Both the position numbers and the translations under genes were made by a program. From Nectonema munidae (lineage: Eukaryota; Nematomorpha; Nectonematoida; Nectonematidae), in assembly GCA_030549495.1 (NCBI GenBank), contig JAUIRK010000854.1:421001-485000 (forward strand): DNA of 64,000 nucleotides, given 5' to 3'. Every line of letters begins with the position of its first letter. The first letter of the stretch is position 1. This document shows positions 1 through 13,130 of this stretch, piece by piece. The notes below the pieces were generated by a model, which did no database searches, had not been told where the DNA came from, and worked only from the letters and a program-made list of their open reading frames with translations.

Positions 1-56
1 CTTTTCTTATATATATATGCACTGTATAAGCAAAATATGCGTGATACATAACTAAG

Positions 57-130
57 TGATGCCTCATGGTGGGAGCGTAGGGTTCGGAACCAGATGGTCT
101 GAGTTCGATTCCCATCATGCCAATCTGTCG
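57..130 (+). repeat. tRNA-derived SINE head (family B)
   Basis: The stretch contains an A-box-like TGGTGGGAGCGTAG and a B-box GAGTTCGATTCCC at tRNA spacing. It shares CCA-ATGGTCTG-GTTCGATTCC with the copy at 13385-13500. The acceptor arm does not fold well, so a SINE head is more likely than a working tRNA gene. Confidence 0.45.
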
Positions 131-944
131 GGAAATGGAGAGCATTATTGTTTGCTAATCTACAATTAAACATTTTAGATATTTGCTTCAAGAATCCCAT
201 TTTTGATTGTTTACCTATTAGGTTTTAAAATCATCAAATTGGTATAAAATAGGACTTGATAATTAACCAGAAAAATACTTTGAAAACGAAAAGTTTTATC
301 TAAAGAGACAATCAATCATATTTGGAGTAAATTGTTATAAACTCCTTTTTGAAGTTATAAGATTAGTGAATGAAAATCTAGGATTCTTCAAATCGACAGG
401 ATTTTCCGTTACACTTCCGAAAAACCAAGACATATGGCATCGCAAACATAGTATTTAAAATTTGCAATAACATTAATGTTTTAATAATGTTAAAAAGATA
501 ATGCTTACGAACATTTTCAAAAGCAAATTTGTGAAGGTAGAAAACTTAAAAAATTTATAATTAATTAACATTATAATAAAATTAATTTTATGTATACGTA
601 AAAAAATATACCAAATTTTTTTTATAAATTTTTATGCTAAACATAATTTCAATTTTAATTCTGATGAAGTAGCTTTACGCAACAAATTTAGTTCTTTTAA
701 AATTTTAGAATAAACTTGGTCAACTTCATAATTCATTTAATATGAAGGATAAGAAAAGAATATATGAACAAAATTTGCAAATCAGAATGCATCTATTTAA
801 AAGCAAAAAAGCACACATTTTACACTGTGTAAGCAAAAAAACCGGGAAATGAAAATCTACACATATGGGGGCAAATCCAAGAGTCTTGTCACTAAATATA
901 AGATTCAATTGAATATAATAATAAATCAATAAAAATTATGAGGG
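131..944. other. no gene seen
   Basis: This is AT-rich sequence with only short chance ORFs. I see no repeat or gene structure in it. Confidence 0.5.
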
Positions 945-1253
945 GTTGTCTGTATACGCGGATGTGAGAAATCATTTTTTTAGAGGATGCGGATATCATA
1001 ATTACTATTCTAAGCAAACGCAAGTTTTCTACTTCTTAAAAATTTAGGGAGAAAATGTCAATGTCCATGTGTTATCATAAAAATTTTGGATTAATTGAAA
1101 AATACCGAAAAAAGCTTTGCGTTATATAGAAAAAAGGAAAAATGTTTGGAAATTGCAAATGCGCATGTTAATGCGGATGTAGAAACTTAAATGATCCCCC
1201 GGATTAAGATGTTAGGAGAATGTAAAATCATTTGCGGATATCCGATACATCTA
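945..1253 (-). repeat. dispersed repeat R1, copy 1
   Basis: About 300 bases match 13612-13905 in opposite orientation. Shared landmarks are GCGGATATCATAATTACTATTCTAAGC, the TGTTATCATAAAAAT stretch, and GGAAATTGCAAATGCG near the other end. The ends carry GATACATCTAT-like sequence (GATGTACGGATAT in the other copy), which could be transposon termini. The class is not known. Confidence 0.45.
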
Positions 1254-4200
1254 TAATTATATATGGTGAAATTTTTTATATTTTTTATATTACTTATAGT
1301 AAGAATAAAACAGGGGCATTTAAAAAAAGAAAACCTTGAAAATACATGACAAAACCTATTGAATACAAAATGAGAATAGTTAGGTTTGCATACTTCCATT
1401 GCCTGCTGGGCTTCAGTCAAGCCGCCGGATGGCTCTTCAGGTATCGGTGTTGGCGCGGTTCTTAAATAAACAAAAACATATTTGAGACGTTCTAAACATT
1501 TTCTCCAATCGAATGAGGTGAGTTCGTTGTCATGGGACTTTTACTTTAGAGATCATTTTGTCAACTATGTTTCAATAGATTTCTCTTTTTAGCAATAAAA
1601 TAAAGAAAAATTATTTGTAATGGATATATGTTTTAACTCAAATCGAAAAAAGTTTGATGAATACACGGACCCATGAACGTGGACATAGCAGTGGCACTTG
1701 TAACATGTAATAGGGGGAGGGGGACATGCATATATATTTTTTATTGAAATTTCAACTTCCCCTCGTACATGTTACATATGTCACAGATTCATGACCTTCT
1801 CCCTTACCTTTCCAGCAAACTCTTGAATTTGATATCAGCCTCCCTCAATCTCCCATATTTAGGCCTAATAGAGAAGAGAAGATCGATCTATGTAAACAAA
1901 ATGATTCAAAACAATTTTCTGAAAACCCTTGAATTAAAATCTACGCAATAACAGCAATAATCGGTTGGCATTCTTGATTGAAATCTTTTCTTTACACTGG
2001 CTCAACGATGATTCTTTTGCAGATATCATTTTACAAAGAGTTGCCCTTTTTTAAGTATCTTCATGAACAAATGACAATCTTGAATCATATTGGTGGTGGA
2101 AAAAACATTTTTAACATGATTTTCCAATTGATCTTCCTATTTGAAGCCTTCACATGTAGGGGTTATTAACGCCAACCCCCTCCCTACGAAATATATGTGA
2201 GTTGTATCGTCATTTTTATTGTTAATGTAAAATATTTTTAGAATCAAAAGATCGTTATTTTAACTCTTAGCTGTACGCAAGCACGCACCCCACTATAATT
2301 CCACCACGTTTCGTTAAAGTTATCATTCGCTTCATAATTTTTCAATCGTTTTTAAGATATCAAAACGAAATTACTTTGGAACCTCCTTTATAAAACTGTT
2401 TATCAACCATAATCAATAATCGATATTGATTAAGTAGGAAAATTTATATAAAAACAAATCTTATTAATATTTTTCTACATCTAACTTTATATTTTAAATT
2501 TTTTGGTAAGAAAATAAATTTGAAAATTAAAAACATAATAAAATTACTTTTTAGGCTCATAACAAAGTTTTCCGATATATCTCATCGTAATATTCCTTTT
2601 TTCTTTGATTTACTACCAACGAGTAAAACTAGCGACGTATTATGCAGACATATTATGCCATTATATTTGTGTAGTGAGAATACACAAGATGTCAATTTTT
2701 ATTTTTTATAAAAGATAGAAAGTTAAGTCGCTTATGAAGTGCAAGACATAATCAATTAACGATTACTAACGAAAAAAAACGAACACAAGCTTTCAAAAAT
2801 ACTCTTCGTTAAATTTAAAAATATTTAGTCTGTTATCGTTATCTATAACCAAAAATTAACGAAATATCATTATTTTCACGACTCTGAATCCCCTAGTATG
2901 GCAATTCTATTTTCATTTCGTGTTCATAAAAAAAATTAGTTTCAAAATTTGTATACATACTAACATTTATCAAAAGAAACAATTGATGAAAGTATAGGCA
3001 TAGGATAACCAAATTATTTTAGGTTTAGGTATATTTTAGATTCTAGAAAATATTAAATACTCATTTTTCAAAATGTTCGGACAAGGTTATCATTTTATCG
3101 GCGATAAAACGTAAGTATAGAAATCATACTTGGCTGTTTGTTTTGGTGCCTCTTCTGACACTTCGCTAAATGAACAAGAATTCGTTGTTATTTAATAATG
3201 AGTATATGAAATTCACAAAAGTACTCACACATCACTTTTGGCATCTTCTGAATCTGACATGTCTGTCTATTCAAAGTTATTATTTCAAGTAAGAATCTAA
3301 AAAATAGAAATAAATTATTCTTTCCAATACTGAACGGAACTATTTTATGATATAAACCCGTTAAGTACAAAGCAACGACTATTTCTATTGTTTTGAGTTT
3401 CTGTGGTCGATTTTTAGATCATTCGTATTATTGAATCGGCATACAAAATTTATTTGTCTTGAATTCATTTTGACTGTATTGAGTTACCCAAAATCTCAAT
3501 TCGGAAAGTCTTAAAATTCACAATGCAAGGAAAAAGATTACATCGCTTCCATGTTCTAATAATCTTGAAAGAAGAGAGAAAAAATAAATTTCATCGTTGT
3601 AATCAGAAGATTGGGATGAAATTTACGCGTCATTCCACTCAAATGAGTAAATGTACATAAAAAATCTCATTCCGTTTATTCGCGATATTTTAATTTAACT
3701 GCATGTGAACTAAAGTAAGATGCGATCTTATAGAAAATTGAAATTCCGCATGAAGTAAAAGAAAAGTATCAAATGATCGGAGGATTGGACAGAAGCCATT
3801 TGAATGAATACATCGTAACAAATATGAAACTACTATTTAATTGATTGAACTCGCGCCAACAACCTTGCTCTCTTTGTTATATCCAATTCAAAAGAACTGT
3901 ACCAATTAAAAATAATTATGGCCAGTTGGTTTTGGTGAGAAGTGACCAGTGGCCATTTAATTAAACTTCAGAGTACTTGAATCGGAACGGTGAGACTACA
4001 ATTAATATACTATTATTTCACGGTTAGGGTTTTTCTTTCACAGATTGTGTGATCCATAAATCTTTTCTTCTTCAGATAAAAATTCAGACCTCTAAAAATT
4101 TAATTCAGACTTTACTCCAAACAGCACGGTGAAAACAAACCAATTAACCAAATTAGTTTGCCTCCTGGATGTCTTATTTAGAACATTTTAATTCCTACTT

Positions 4201-4590
4201 TTGGGATGGGGGTATAGCAAGGTACCGCCACAAAAATATGAGTTTGAAAAAGGCCAAATTACTTATTGCTTATATAAATAAATAATATAAAAAATACATG
4301 AAATTTTTACACTAAAAATAAGAACTTGTGATTTAATTTCTAGAGTTTCCAAGTTTTTTGTATGAAATTTTTTATAACATTTAAATTCTTTCATATGGAA
4401 AATCAAAAATCACTCTAATTTAGATATAAGTGCTCAACAGGTAAAAAAACTTTTTAGGATAAAAGTCTAAACTTTTATATTTTCGTCATAATGGGACAAC
4501 AGGGATGAACCCAAACATCTAGATTCTGAAGTTGATGTCGAAACAGAGAATCCGTGTTAAAAAACATATAGAACGTCAATGCGGCCAATG
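1254..4590. other. gene-poor AT-rich stretch
   Basis: No recognisable protein or repeat was found, apart from one weak candidate exon at 3073-3110 listed separately. ORFs of about 60 codons here look like chance. Confidence 0.4.
3073..3110 (+). CDS. candidate 5' coding exon (weak)
   Basis: An ATG in good context (CAAAATG) opens MFGQGYHFIGDK and runs straight into a consensus GTAAGTATAG donor in phase 2. The peptide is not recognised and no partner exon was found downstream, so this may be chance. Confidence 0.15.
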
Positions 4591-4648
4591 GTTGTCTACA
4601 GTAATTATCTTGACACGGCTGTTCTCACTTCTGCAAGTGTAATGGAAT

Positions 4649-4768
4649 ACATCTTGCATATCGAATGGCATATATCCCTCTTGTTTTAAAATAGGAAAAG
4701 TGATTCCTATACATAAAAAAGGTTCCATTCACTTTACTGAAAATTATCGCCCTATTACCTTAACCCAT
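4649..4768 (+). mobile_element. LINE reverse transcriptase fragment
   Basis: One frame reads SNGIYPSCFKIGKVIPIHKK and then ENYRPITLT. This is the region just before and at the first RT motif of jockey/CR1-like LINEs (pattern P-KIAKVIPIHKKG-NYRPISL). About 40 residues survive. The fragment is cut off at a TTAA where the MITE at 4760 begins. Confidence 0.7.
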
Positions 4769-4853
4769 TAACGACCAGAATAATCAGACGATATCTAATG
4801 TAAAGCAGAAGATTTGTATTAAAGAGCATTGATAAAAGCAGACGATTTTATTT
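4760..4853 (-). mobile_element. truncated TTAA MITE (piggyBac-type ends)
   Basis: TTAACCCATTAACGACCAGA matches the ends of the three full copies at 41587, 45316 and 62984. It is followed by inverted versions of their TCGTCTGC motifs (CAGACGATATCTAATG, AAGCAGACGAT). The far end is missing or mutated. It lies inside the LINE RT fragment, so it is younger than that fragment. Confidence 0.5.
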
Positions 4854-4859
4854 TGTTTC

Positions 4860-6730
4860 AAAAAGGTATTCTAAACTATAAAATTCCGTACCCAAATTTT
4901 GAATACCCCAAGAAAAATAAGGTCAATATAATCAATTCTCCAACAAAAATATCTAAATGCCAGAACAACCTTTACAACAAACACAAAAATGTTTGGATAC
5001 TAATATGTTTGAACTAATTCAAAAATAAGTTTTTAAAAAGAAAACATTTTTGCAAGTTTGGGGATTTTATTTAAATTCCTGAAAATATTGAGGTCGCTAC
5101 GATAGATATTTACACCCTGGGATCTCCGTTTTGGACCTTTGGAGCTCATTTTAAAACTGTGCGTTTATTTATAACTAACTGTTAAATAAGAAAAATTTAA
5201 ATAAAGTATTTTTAGAAAAATCAGCCAACTATGAGCGAATAGAAACGTGACATTTATGAAAAAATTAAATTTATATTGACTTATATAAAATTCGTTTTTT
5301 TCTATATTAACGCAATCTATAAAACAGTTAAATATATTTTCCATTGACGCGATTAAAAAAATAGAGAGAGACAAGCATTATAAAGACAATTAAAAAGGCC
5401 CAATTTTGGAATGCGTGATCAGAGGAATTTTGTGTAGGTTGATGTGTTAGCAAACCAATGTCAAATTCTAAAAAGCTTAAAAACATTCCGTGAGAGTTTG
5501 ATTTGATTGATGCAACCGTCCATGTATTTCAAAATTTTCAATAGGATATGATTGACCATTTACAAAACTTACATATACAAAAGTGGATTTCTCTCTTGAC
5601 CATGAAATCTAAAGAGGAATCTGTTTATATTGAGTTGCTTGTTTTTGTGCTTAATAAGATCCGTTCATAATATTGAAAATCTTATCAGAGAAGAAAGAGT
5701 TATGAACAGAACAAGTTAAATTTTTAACAAAATACTGGATTTGTTTTATATTTCTCTTTAAAAACATTTTTATAAGCCAGACCTTTTGATTCACGCATTA
5801 TCATTGACAAAAATGTAATCGTCCCAAGTCTCCTTAAAATCGGATAGTTTAGGGAAGAATTGAGAACCACAAGTCCACTCATTGGCTACATTTTAATGTC
5901 TTAGATTTCAAGAGTATTTCATTGGATGGAAAATCTCTAAAGTAGTAAGAGAGCTCCGTATTTTGAAAGCTCTTATTGAAATGAATCATGTCAAGTCCAA
6001 AATAAGATTTTTTCGTTTCGGTGAACGTAACTGACTAGATTAAATTATAGCAGAATGCTTTTACTCAGAGATCGTATATTTGATTCGTTGTAAAAATGAT
6101 TTTATTTGGATAATAATATTCTTCTGTTTTTAGGCATATGACTCCTTCTGATTATGTGTCAATGGAACGTTTAATAAGGTTTATGTGAGCATGTTTAGTA
6201 AAAGCTTTTATCCTAGTAAAGGAGGATAGTGGGTGTCAAAGTAGAACATAAGTTATTTTGGTACAGTTGAAATTGTCAAAAAATTAGCTTAAAATTTTAA
6301 GTTACTTCAAGATATATTTAGACTATATAATTGGACAATATAATTACGGATGGTTACTTGGCATAACTATATAGATATATCTCAGTACTTACGGAATTTC
6401 AGAAGATATGATCATTTTAGAGGATGCAATCATCATAACACTAAAAACTCGCATAACAAATGTAATGGTAAAAATGTCAGGAGTACAATTGTTTCACAGT
6501 TGTCTCATGACAGAGAAACTCAGCAAAATTTTTGTTCAAATCAAAAACACGAAAATCGCACCTACCAAAAAAGGACGCTGTCAAACCGGCAAACAAAAGA
6601 AGTATTTTCAATGCAAGATAATTGTTGTAATCAACATGAGAATTAATTGTTGCACTGATGTATAATATTTTTTTTACATTTTCCAACTATTTTGTAGGAC
6701 CAATTTCGAATTTTTTGGGTAGACCAAATT
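4860..6730. other. no gene seen
   Basis: AT-rich sequence without recognisable coding or repeat structure. ORFs at 6350-6665 overlap in several frames with low-complexity composition and show no family motif. Confidence 0.45.
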
Positions 6731-6734
6731 TAGA

Positions 6735-6795
6735 GGGCGTGAGTTTGTGCATTCCCGATGAAAACACCACAGTACCTTCACTTTTATAAAAAATT
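6735..6795 (+). repeat. SINE family A, internally deleted fragment
   Basis: GAGGGCGTGAG at the start and CGATGAAAACACCACAGTACC at the end match the two ends of the SINE at 30292-30430. The tRNA-like middle is missing. Confidence 0.5.
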
Positions 6796-6799
6796 TTAT

Positions 6800-8130
6800 C
6801 TTGGTTGAAAGTAATAGTAATAGTATGAGAACTAAAATGCGATATGAATTATTTACACATGAAACTCTAATCGATTTTTCAATTGTATTCGCTTCATTCC
6901 TTCCAAAAGATATTTTTTCTATGTGATAGCTGTTCCATAATTTTTAAGAGAACCTATAATTATTTCGAAAGTGTAAAAAACGTCTCTACAACTAAATACC
7001 CGAAAAAAGTTAAATCCCAAGGTAGCAGTGTGAGTTTGGCTTTCGGAGATTTTGTTAATTCTTATTAATAATGCTTTACGCTTACAATCTTTTCAAATGC
7101 ATACTTATCTTATTGCGGAAGTAGATATTTTAAAGTGTACAGGGTAGTGATTTAAATGCCAATATCCTTTATCAAAAATGGGCATGCGAAGGTCCAGAGT
7201 TAATAGTTAATATCCCTGTAATAAAACTAAATAAATAACTAACATTGCTAACCAATAGAGTTGGAAAATAACTATTTTTTGAAATTGTGGGATATAATTT
7301 TTTCCTCATTTTTATAAGTCTTCAAATCACTATCAACTTTTATTGTTCTTAATATTTAAAAATTTGATGTACATTATTGACTTTTCAATATTAAGTCAAC
7401 CAAAATCCTGAATCTTTCTCGTAAAAACACTAAGGAAAGAACCAACCTCCACCGTGTAAAATCTGTAACCAATATTTTGTGATAGAATATTTTCTACTTA
7501 GATATTATGCTCAACCTTTTGTTTCAGCACACCAACTTGTGCCATCTTTTGATTCAAAAATCTTTTTCTGTTTATAACAAATTCGTCATTTTCTTAAACT
7601 ATTTGATCATCTTCATTCAAATCAAATATTGACTCATTACTGTATTCAGAAAAGGCTTTCATTTTCAGAAATATAGGACATTATTTCATCATCTTATCAG
7701 TAATATTTTATATAAATTGACGCCTTTACTGCAAAGAGTCTATTACACTTTGAAAAAGGCATTTGAACAGATGAAAAAGGAACAAAAACAAAAAAATGAG
7801 AAAAAGAAATGACGGAAATTATGAAAAGCAGAGAAAGACAATCTTTATGCTTGAGCATGTGTGTTAATTGTGGATGAATCAAAGACAATATATTAAGTCA
7901 TCGAGTATCAGAACTAAGTACATATGTTTTGTGGTACTTACTGAACCATAAATCTTTAAATGCGGTCATTTTGACTGCAATGTCATCCTAGTGTTAAAGA
8001 AGGAGCAAGGAATGAAAATGAGAAACTATAGTTTTTTTGGAAGAATGAATATAGTAAAATTTAAAGCACAATACAAATATTTGATGCTCAGTATCGTTGA
8101 GATAAAATTCATTCCTTGATAATTATATGG
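6800..8130. other. no gene seen
   Basis: AT-rich sequence with no recognisable genes. Confidence 0.45.
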
Positions 8131-8214
8131 GGGTATGATTTCAATTGGTAAAGGGGACGTACAAAAATAAAAAAGTCTAAAGGGGGCGTTGGGAAAAAAG
8201 GTTGAGAAACACTG
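8130..8214 (-). mobile_element. hAT-type element terminus
   Basis: The stretch ends in GGTTGAGAAACACTG, the reverse complement of CAGTGTTTCTCAACC, a terminal inverted repeat typical of hAT elements. A G-rich segment (AAAGGGGGCGTTGGG) lies just inside. The opposite end was not found. Confidence 0.45.
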
Positions 8215-9116
8215 ATCTAGACCGTCGTTCTACAATATGTGCTCGCACCTTCTGAACGTGCAAAAAGTTTCGGTTCGATGCAACTGACAAGAATTCAGAT
8301 TGAAAACAAGCGTGTAACAAGGTTCTCAGAAAATAAAATGAAAAGGAAACTTCTTCAGACTAATTTAAAAACGTTATTTAAAATACAATACACCCTCGTT
8401 CAAGAGTTTCTTGAACTCTTGCTCTGTAGAAAGGTTATTTACTTTTACCGAGTGAGGACAGGAAAACTTAGGCTACAGTTAGGGCTTTCTTAGATAATTC
8501 TTTTACAAATTGATTAATAGTTGTGTATTTTATCCGTATGAAGACAAATCTTTTCAAAAGAAATGATCTTTCTTTTTTCAAAATATACAATTCATACATG
8601 CCATTTTTTGGGAGAATGCAACAAAACATCCTTTTTCATTGAAGGGCAAATTTTCGACTTTTCCAAAAAAAATTTTTACCGAAAACTAGATCTTTCATCC
8701 TCATACAAATGGGCTTTCCAGGGATACCAAATTTTGAAATCAGCCAATAGGGAGAAATGAGTAGGAGAGATATTTATCATATTTAGAGCCAGACTTTCTA
8801 TCTTCCTTTTTCAAAACTATAAAATAGGTTAATGAAAAACTGAAATTTTTGACCCTAGCACGCCGCAGAGAGCAAAAAACCGCACAGCCCGCAGCCCAGT
8901 TCCTTTCATCAAATCTAGGAAGAGAATCGGAAACACGACCATATGGGAAGAATAGAAGTAAAGCACCACAACATAAAAAGAATTCTTACGCGAAAACGCA
9001 ACAGAATGCAAGAAAGATGTAGAAAATATGAGACTATTGGTCGATTGCTATGCGGATTCAGAGCTGACGATAGTATGTATATGAAGGCCAAATTAGGAAG
9101 TTAATCAGATGGCGTA

Positions 9117-9143
9117 AATCAATCAATCAATCAATCAATCAAT
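9117..9143. repeat. (AATC)n microsatellite
   Basis: About six and a half uninterrupted AATC units. Confidence 0.85.
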
Positions 9144-9284
9144 ATCCACAAGCATGCAGCATACGACATATTGAAAGGCTTTCTTCTTTCTTGCCTTTCA
9201 ATAAAATACGGCACCACAATCATATCACAAGTGATGGCGTATGAAAACGTACGAGGATGCAATATCGATGGTGTGAGTAGTGAT

Positions 9285-9315
9285 GAGGTTGATGATGATG
9301 ATGATGATGATGATG
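9285..9315. repeat. (GAT)n microsatellite
   Basis: About nine GAT units in a row, preceded by GAGGTTGAT. It would code for an Asp run in one frame. Confidence 0.85.
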
Positions 9316-9770
9316 AATTTGATCGATCCAAAGGATCACCACGACACACACCGTTGAACTATAGCCGAGATTGGGAATAATTAAAAATACCTTCCTATAT
9401 GTTTGGTTAGGTGTAAGAGAAGAAAGAGTTTTCCAATTCGTCCTTCCTTCCTCTCTTGCGTAATGAAACAAAAGAATGGATGGAAGAGAGAGGTTATCTT
9501 GTCATTTGCCTTTTCTTCAATATGGAGTTTCTTTCTTCGTCCTTTTCTCATCGAGAATTTGACGATGTGATGCTTCAATGTGCGTTGTCACATTCGAACA
9601 AAGACGTCAACAGTGTTTATTTCGAAGGCATTCTCCGAACAGTGTATGACATTTGGCCGCTATTGTTGTACAAAGGTCATTTTCCCAGTTACTTAACTAA
9701 AAAGGACACATTTTTAGGTGGAAAATTTGTTATTTGGTTATGCGCCTTTTTGTCTAGTTAAACTGCTGAC

Positions 9771-11280
9771 TTAAATGTTTCCAATTTATTAAATAATTGA
9801 AAATTTAATCTTAGGTCACCAATCAATTCAGTCATGACGGGAATGCCATTATGGAATTCTTATTGTTGGTCGGATGTTCTTTTTTTACAAATTATTATTC
9901 AGCTCCAGGCAAAGGAGATTCTTGTTCATCTTCATAAATTAAATCTTTTGTTCGTTTTCGAATTGCCTTGAGTTCCAATTAACAATTTTGAACGAACTGA
10001 CTTTTTTTTCAAACACTTTCCAACAATTTTTATTGGAATTAAATCAAATTTTCAACTTTTTTTACTTCTTCCTTGAAATCGTCTTTCACTTTTAAAGTAA
10101 ATAACATTAAATCTTGTTCTTAAGATTCCATTTCTCACTTTTCTGCATAAATTTAGTTTGATAAATTCTCTATATATAAAATATGTATTTTGAGAACTTC
10201 TCTATTTATGTGCAATAACATTTTTCAAACGTAAATGTTCTCGGCTTTTATAGCTAGTTTTTCTTTAAAAATGTAATAAACAATGAAAAGCTATGTTTTG
10301 TGTTAAATTTTTTGCCTTAAAAAGTTAGTGCAAATTTGACTTTTTTTTGGTTTTTGAAAAATAACGGAGTGCTGAAAGTTTTTGTATTGATCGTGACCGT
10401 CCTGCGTTCAATTGCCAATTGTGACATTGCAAGCTTTCTAATTAAGAGCATGCTTCCTTGGATTGAATTAAGATGATGTCTTTCTACAAATGAAATCTAC
10501 TATAATTAGTAATTGTCCGAGTACAGATTGTTCACGGACTATTCGTCCTCAAGGCAATTCGGCTTCTGGACAATTTGGCCTCTAATTCAAATTATTGAAT
10601 TTCATCAATTTAATTACCACTGACCTGAATGAAAGCTTCATTCATTTTGTGCTAACAAATAATTCTCCCAAAATGGCTTCATTTTTTCTATTTCCATTAT
10701 TAATTTGATTAATTATTCAGTATCAAAGTTGGAACCGATTCTGGATGATGATTATTATGACTCTGATTCTTATTTTTCGTTTCTAAAAAGGAAGCTAATG
10801 TGGAGCTCAGTTCTTACTTTTTCACAAAACTCTGCTCGTTTTCCTGATGTATACCAGCGAAGTTTGGAGCGCTACAATTTTTGCAGAATCTGATTCTTGT
10901 GGTTGTCTAGGTCTGATTTTGATTCTAATTTTGGTTTTTTTTTAAATATTCTAATTATGATTCTACCAATTTCTGTGATTTAAATTTTGATTCTTATTAT
11001 AATCAGAACTGCCCGGTGTCTATTAGGTATACATTTGATACTTTTAATAATTGATATCATATATTTAGGGGTGCCAAATTTTTACACAAAGTTCAAGAAC
11101 CTAATTTTTTTACATGATTGACCAGTGTACAGTTACCCATGTCAACTTACATTTGAACCTACGTCTAATTGGCAATCATAGCTAGATAGTAATCTTTTTT
11201 ATAACAATTATTTATACCATGATCATATGACAGCTGGAAATTAGTTATAAGAAATTCTATATGTTGTGAGGAAAGTGTGT
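9771..11280. other. no gene seen
   Basis: AT-rich sequence. A stretch at 10505-10565 has short echoes of GGACAATT/GTCC-like words, but no element can be delimited. Confidence 0.4.
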
Positions 11281-11329
11281 TAACAAATTATTATTTTGTT
11301 GAGTGGTGAGATGGGACCTAAAGGCATTA

Positions 11330-12600
11330 AGATTTGAAAGTTGTTGCAGGTAATCAGGGTTGAGTGTGTTGAGCAGTTGAGGGAGAAGTACAAGAGGAGA
11401 TTGATCATATAAAATTGACGAGAAAGTTAAGCATTACCTGAGCATTGCAGTAAACTTCAAGATCCATTTGGGAATTTAAAAGTTTAAAGTTGCGCCAAGT
11501 CTGTCGTTTTAAAGAAGCGAGATGAGTAAATTGTTCATTTTCGAAAGGCGAATTTTATTTGAGTGATTTGTTCGTGTAGAACTTTGGTACAAACGAGTCA
11601 ACAACACTGGACATAATACATTCAAATATCAAGAGCTTCGTTCATGACTTTTAAGTTTAAAAAATGAGACCAATCAAAAGTATAGATGGCTTGACGAATT
11701 TCAGACCCATTCTCGATTCCGAATAAAATAGGTTCTGAAAGGTTTAGCCTGGTAGTATAATTACAATAAACAAATTTAAGTTTAATTCTACTACGCCATG
11801 ATCAGAAGAGCCAATGTGAGGAAGAACAATGGTGTTAGTAAAAGTGTCAGGGACGTCTGAAACAGCAAGATCAATCAAAGATGGTTTACCTGAAAGAGTA
11901 TCTGGAAAATGAGTTGGATCATAGACAATCTGAGTCAAACCATACTCGATAAAAAATAATCCAATTTCTGCTCTAAAACATCTTTTGAATCATATTGGTA
12001 CCATCTGCAGTTATGCACGTTGAAGTCTCCTCAAGCAAAGAAATATTAGCTTCTGGGTGTCTTTATACAAAAGCAATATTAAGTTCAATAGTACTCACAT
12101 TAATTCTGAAAAAATAGCTTCATAGTCCTGTGTTGTTAAAAGTTTAATGATTTTGTGCTTGTTTAAACCGAGAAAATATATTAACAAACGACCTCCAAAA
12201 GCATTCCGATTTTTCAAAGCAAGTTGTATTTTAAAGAACGTTCAGTTTTTTCAGAAAGATTAAAAATTTGAGAGACTGATTTTAATCATCATCTCACACA
12301 AGACTCAAATTGAATAAGGTCAATAAGAGGAATAATAACCTATTGATTATTCTATTTTTGATTAGTTGTTTAATCCATGTTTGGAAATTTTCGAGGTATC
12401 AACAAAGAAGTCTTCTGGCCAATCTCTAATACGTGCTTCTCTTTTATCAGCATTTTTAGCCTCTATCGATAATTTTCCACTATTCAGCATTCTAGAAAAA
12501 GAAATTTGTCCTGAATTCATATGAAAATTATTTTGAACCTTTAATTTTAACTGTTTTTAGTTATCATTAGCAAACCAAATTATTTTATTCATTTGACAAC
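11330..12600 (-). mobile_element. LINE fragment: AP-endonuclease domain, minus strand
   Basis: On the minus strand, 12250 to 12120 reads NRNAFGGRLLIYFLGLNK, the GG-hydrophobic strand before the endonuclease core. About 12026 gives GDFNVHN, a GDFN motif, and 11938-11744 gives KPSLIDLAVSDVP with GSSDHGVVEL, the LDL-SDH end of an APE endonuclease of jockey/CR1-type LINEs. Further downstream the linker toward the RT is recognisable only in pieces. The parts lie in different frames with at least three frameshifts or stops, so the copy is dead. No RT domain is left. Confidence 0.75.
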
Positions 12601-12902
12601 ACTTAGACATTTGCAAAAATTTGTCAATGAAGTTTTCGTTAGACTAAATGAGTGCTTGTGTTTAGAAAAGCTACACACATATATTTTGTAGAATATTTTT
12701 TGGCATCTTTCCATCAACTCAAAATGAGACATAACCAATGTCTTTTGTCTGTTTTGCTACTTTAAAATGATTTATGAAATCAACTAAGCTAAAAAATTAC
12801 TTTAAAATTTCTTAATTTGACACTAATATTCAAAGGTTTTACATTAAATTTCATTTTTGAATTTCTAATTTTAATAAAAAACCAATTAATTGGGTTCCAC
12901 AA

Positions 12903-12950
12903 AAATTTTAATTAAAAAACGATCCTTAAATAAAAAAAGGTTGAGAATCA
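12903..12950 (-). mobile_element. hAT-type element terminus
   Basis: AAAAAGGTTGAGAATCACTG is the reverse complement of CAGTGATTCTCAACCTTTTT, a common hAT terminal inverted repeat. The partner end was not identified. Confidence 0.45.
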
Positions 12951-13130
12951 CTGATTTAGGTAGCATTTTTTGGATATTTGTAACTCTGCTTTTTTTATTA
13001 TGTTAGCTGGTGATTTTAAATATTGAGCAATATTTTGTATCATTTGAAAATTAGGCTGAACATTCAATGACCAAGAAGTACCATATAAAAAACAAGAAAT
13101 AAAAAAATTGTTAAAGCTAGGATGTCCTTT

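Larger units (their letters stand above)
8820..9770. other. GC-richer stretch with unrecognised ORFs
   Basis: Base composition is less AT-rich than its surroundings. Two plus-strand ORFs lie here: 9171-9380 (69 codons, with an Asp run coded by the GAT repeat and an end reading HTPLNYSRDWE) and 9456-9761 (101 codons, no motif recognised). Neither shows clear splice sites or family similarity. It could be part of an unrecognised gene or a regulatory region. Confidence 0.25.

Noticed and set aside
9220-9471. Histidine-rich protein on the minus strand
   Set aside because: The His run is the GAT microsatellite read in reverse.
9456-9761. 101-codon plus-strand ORF as a small gene
   Set aside because: No domain, no signal peptide, no splice context, and a composition that could arise by chance in a less AT-rich patch.
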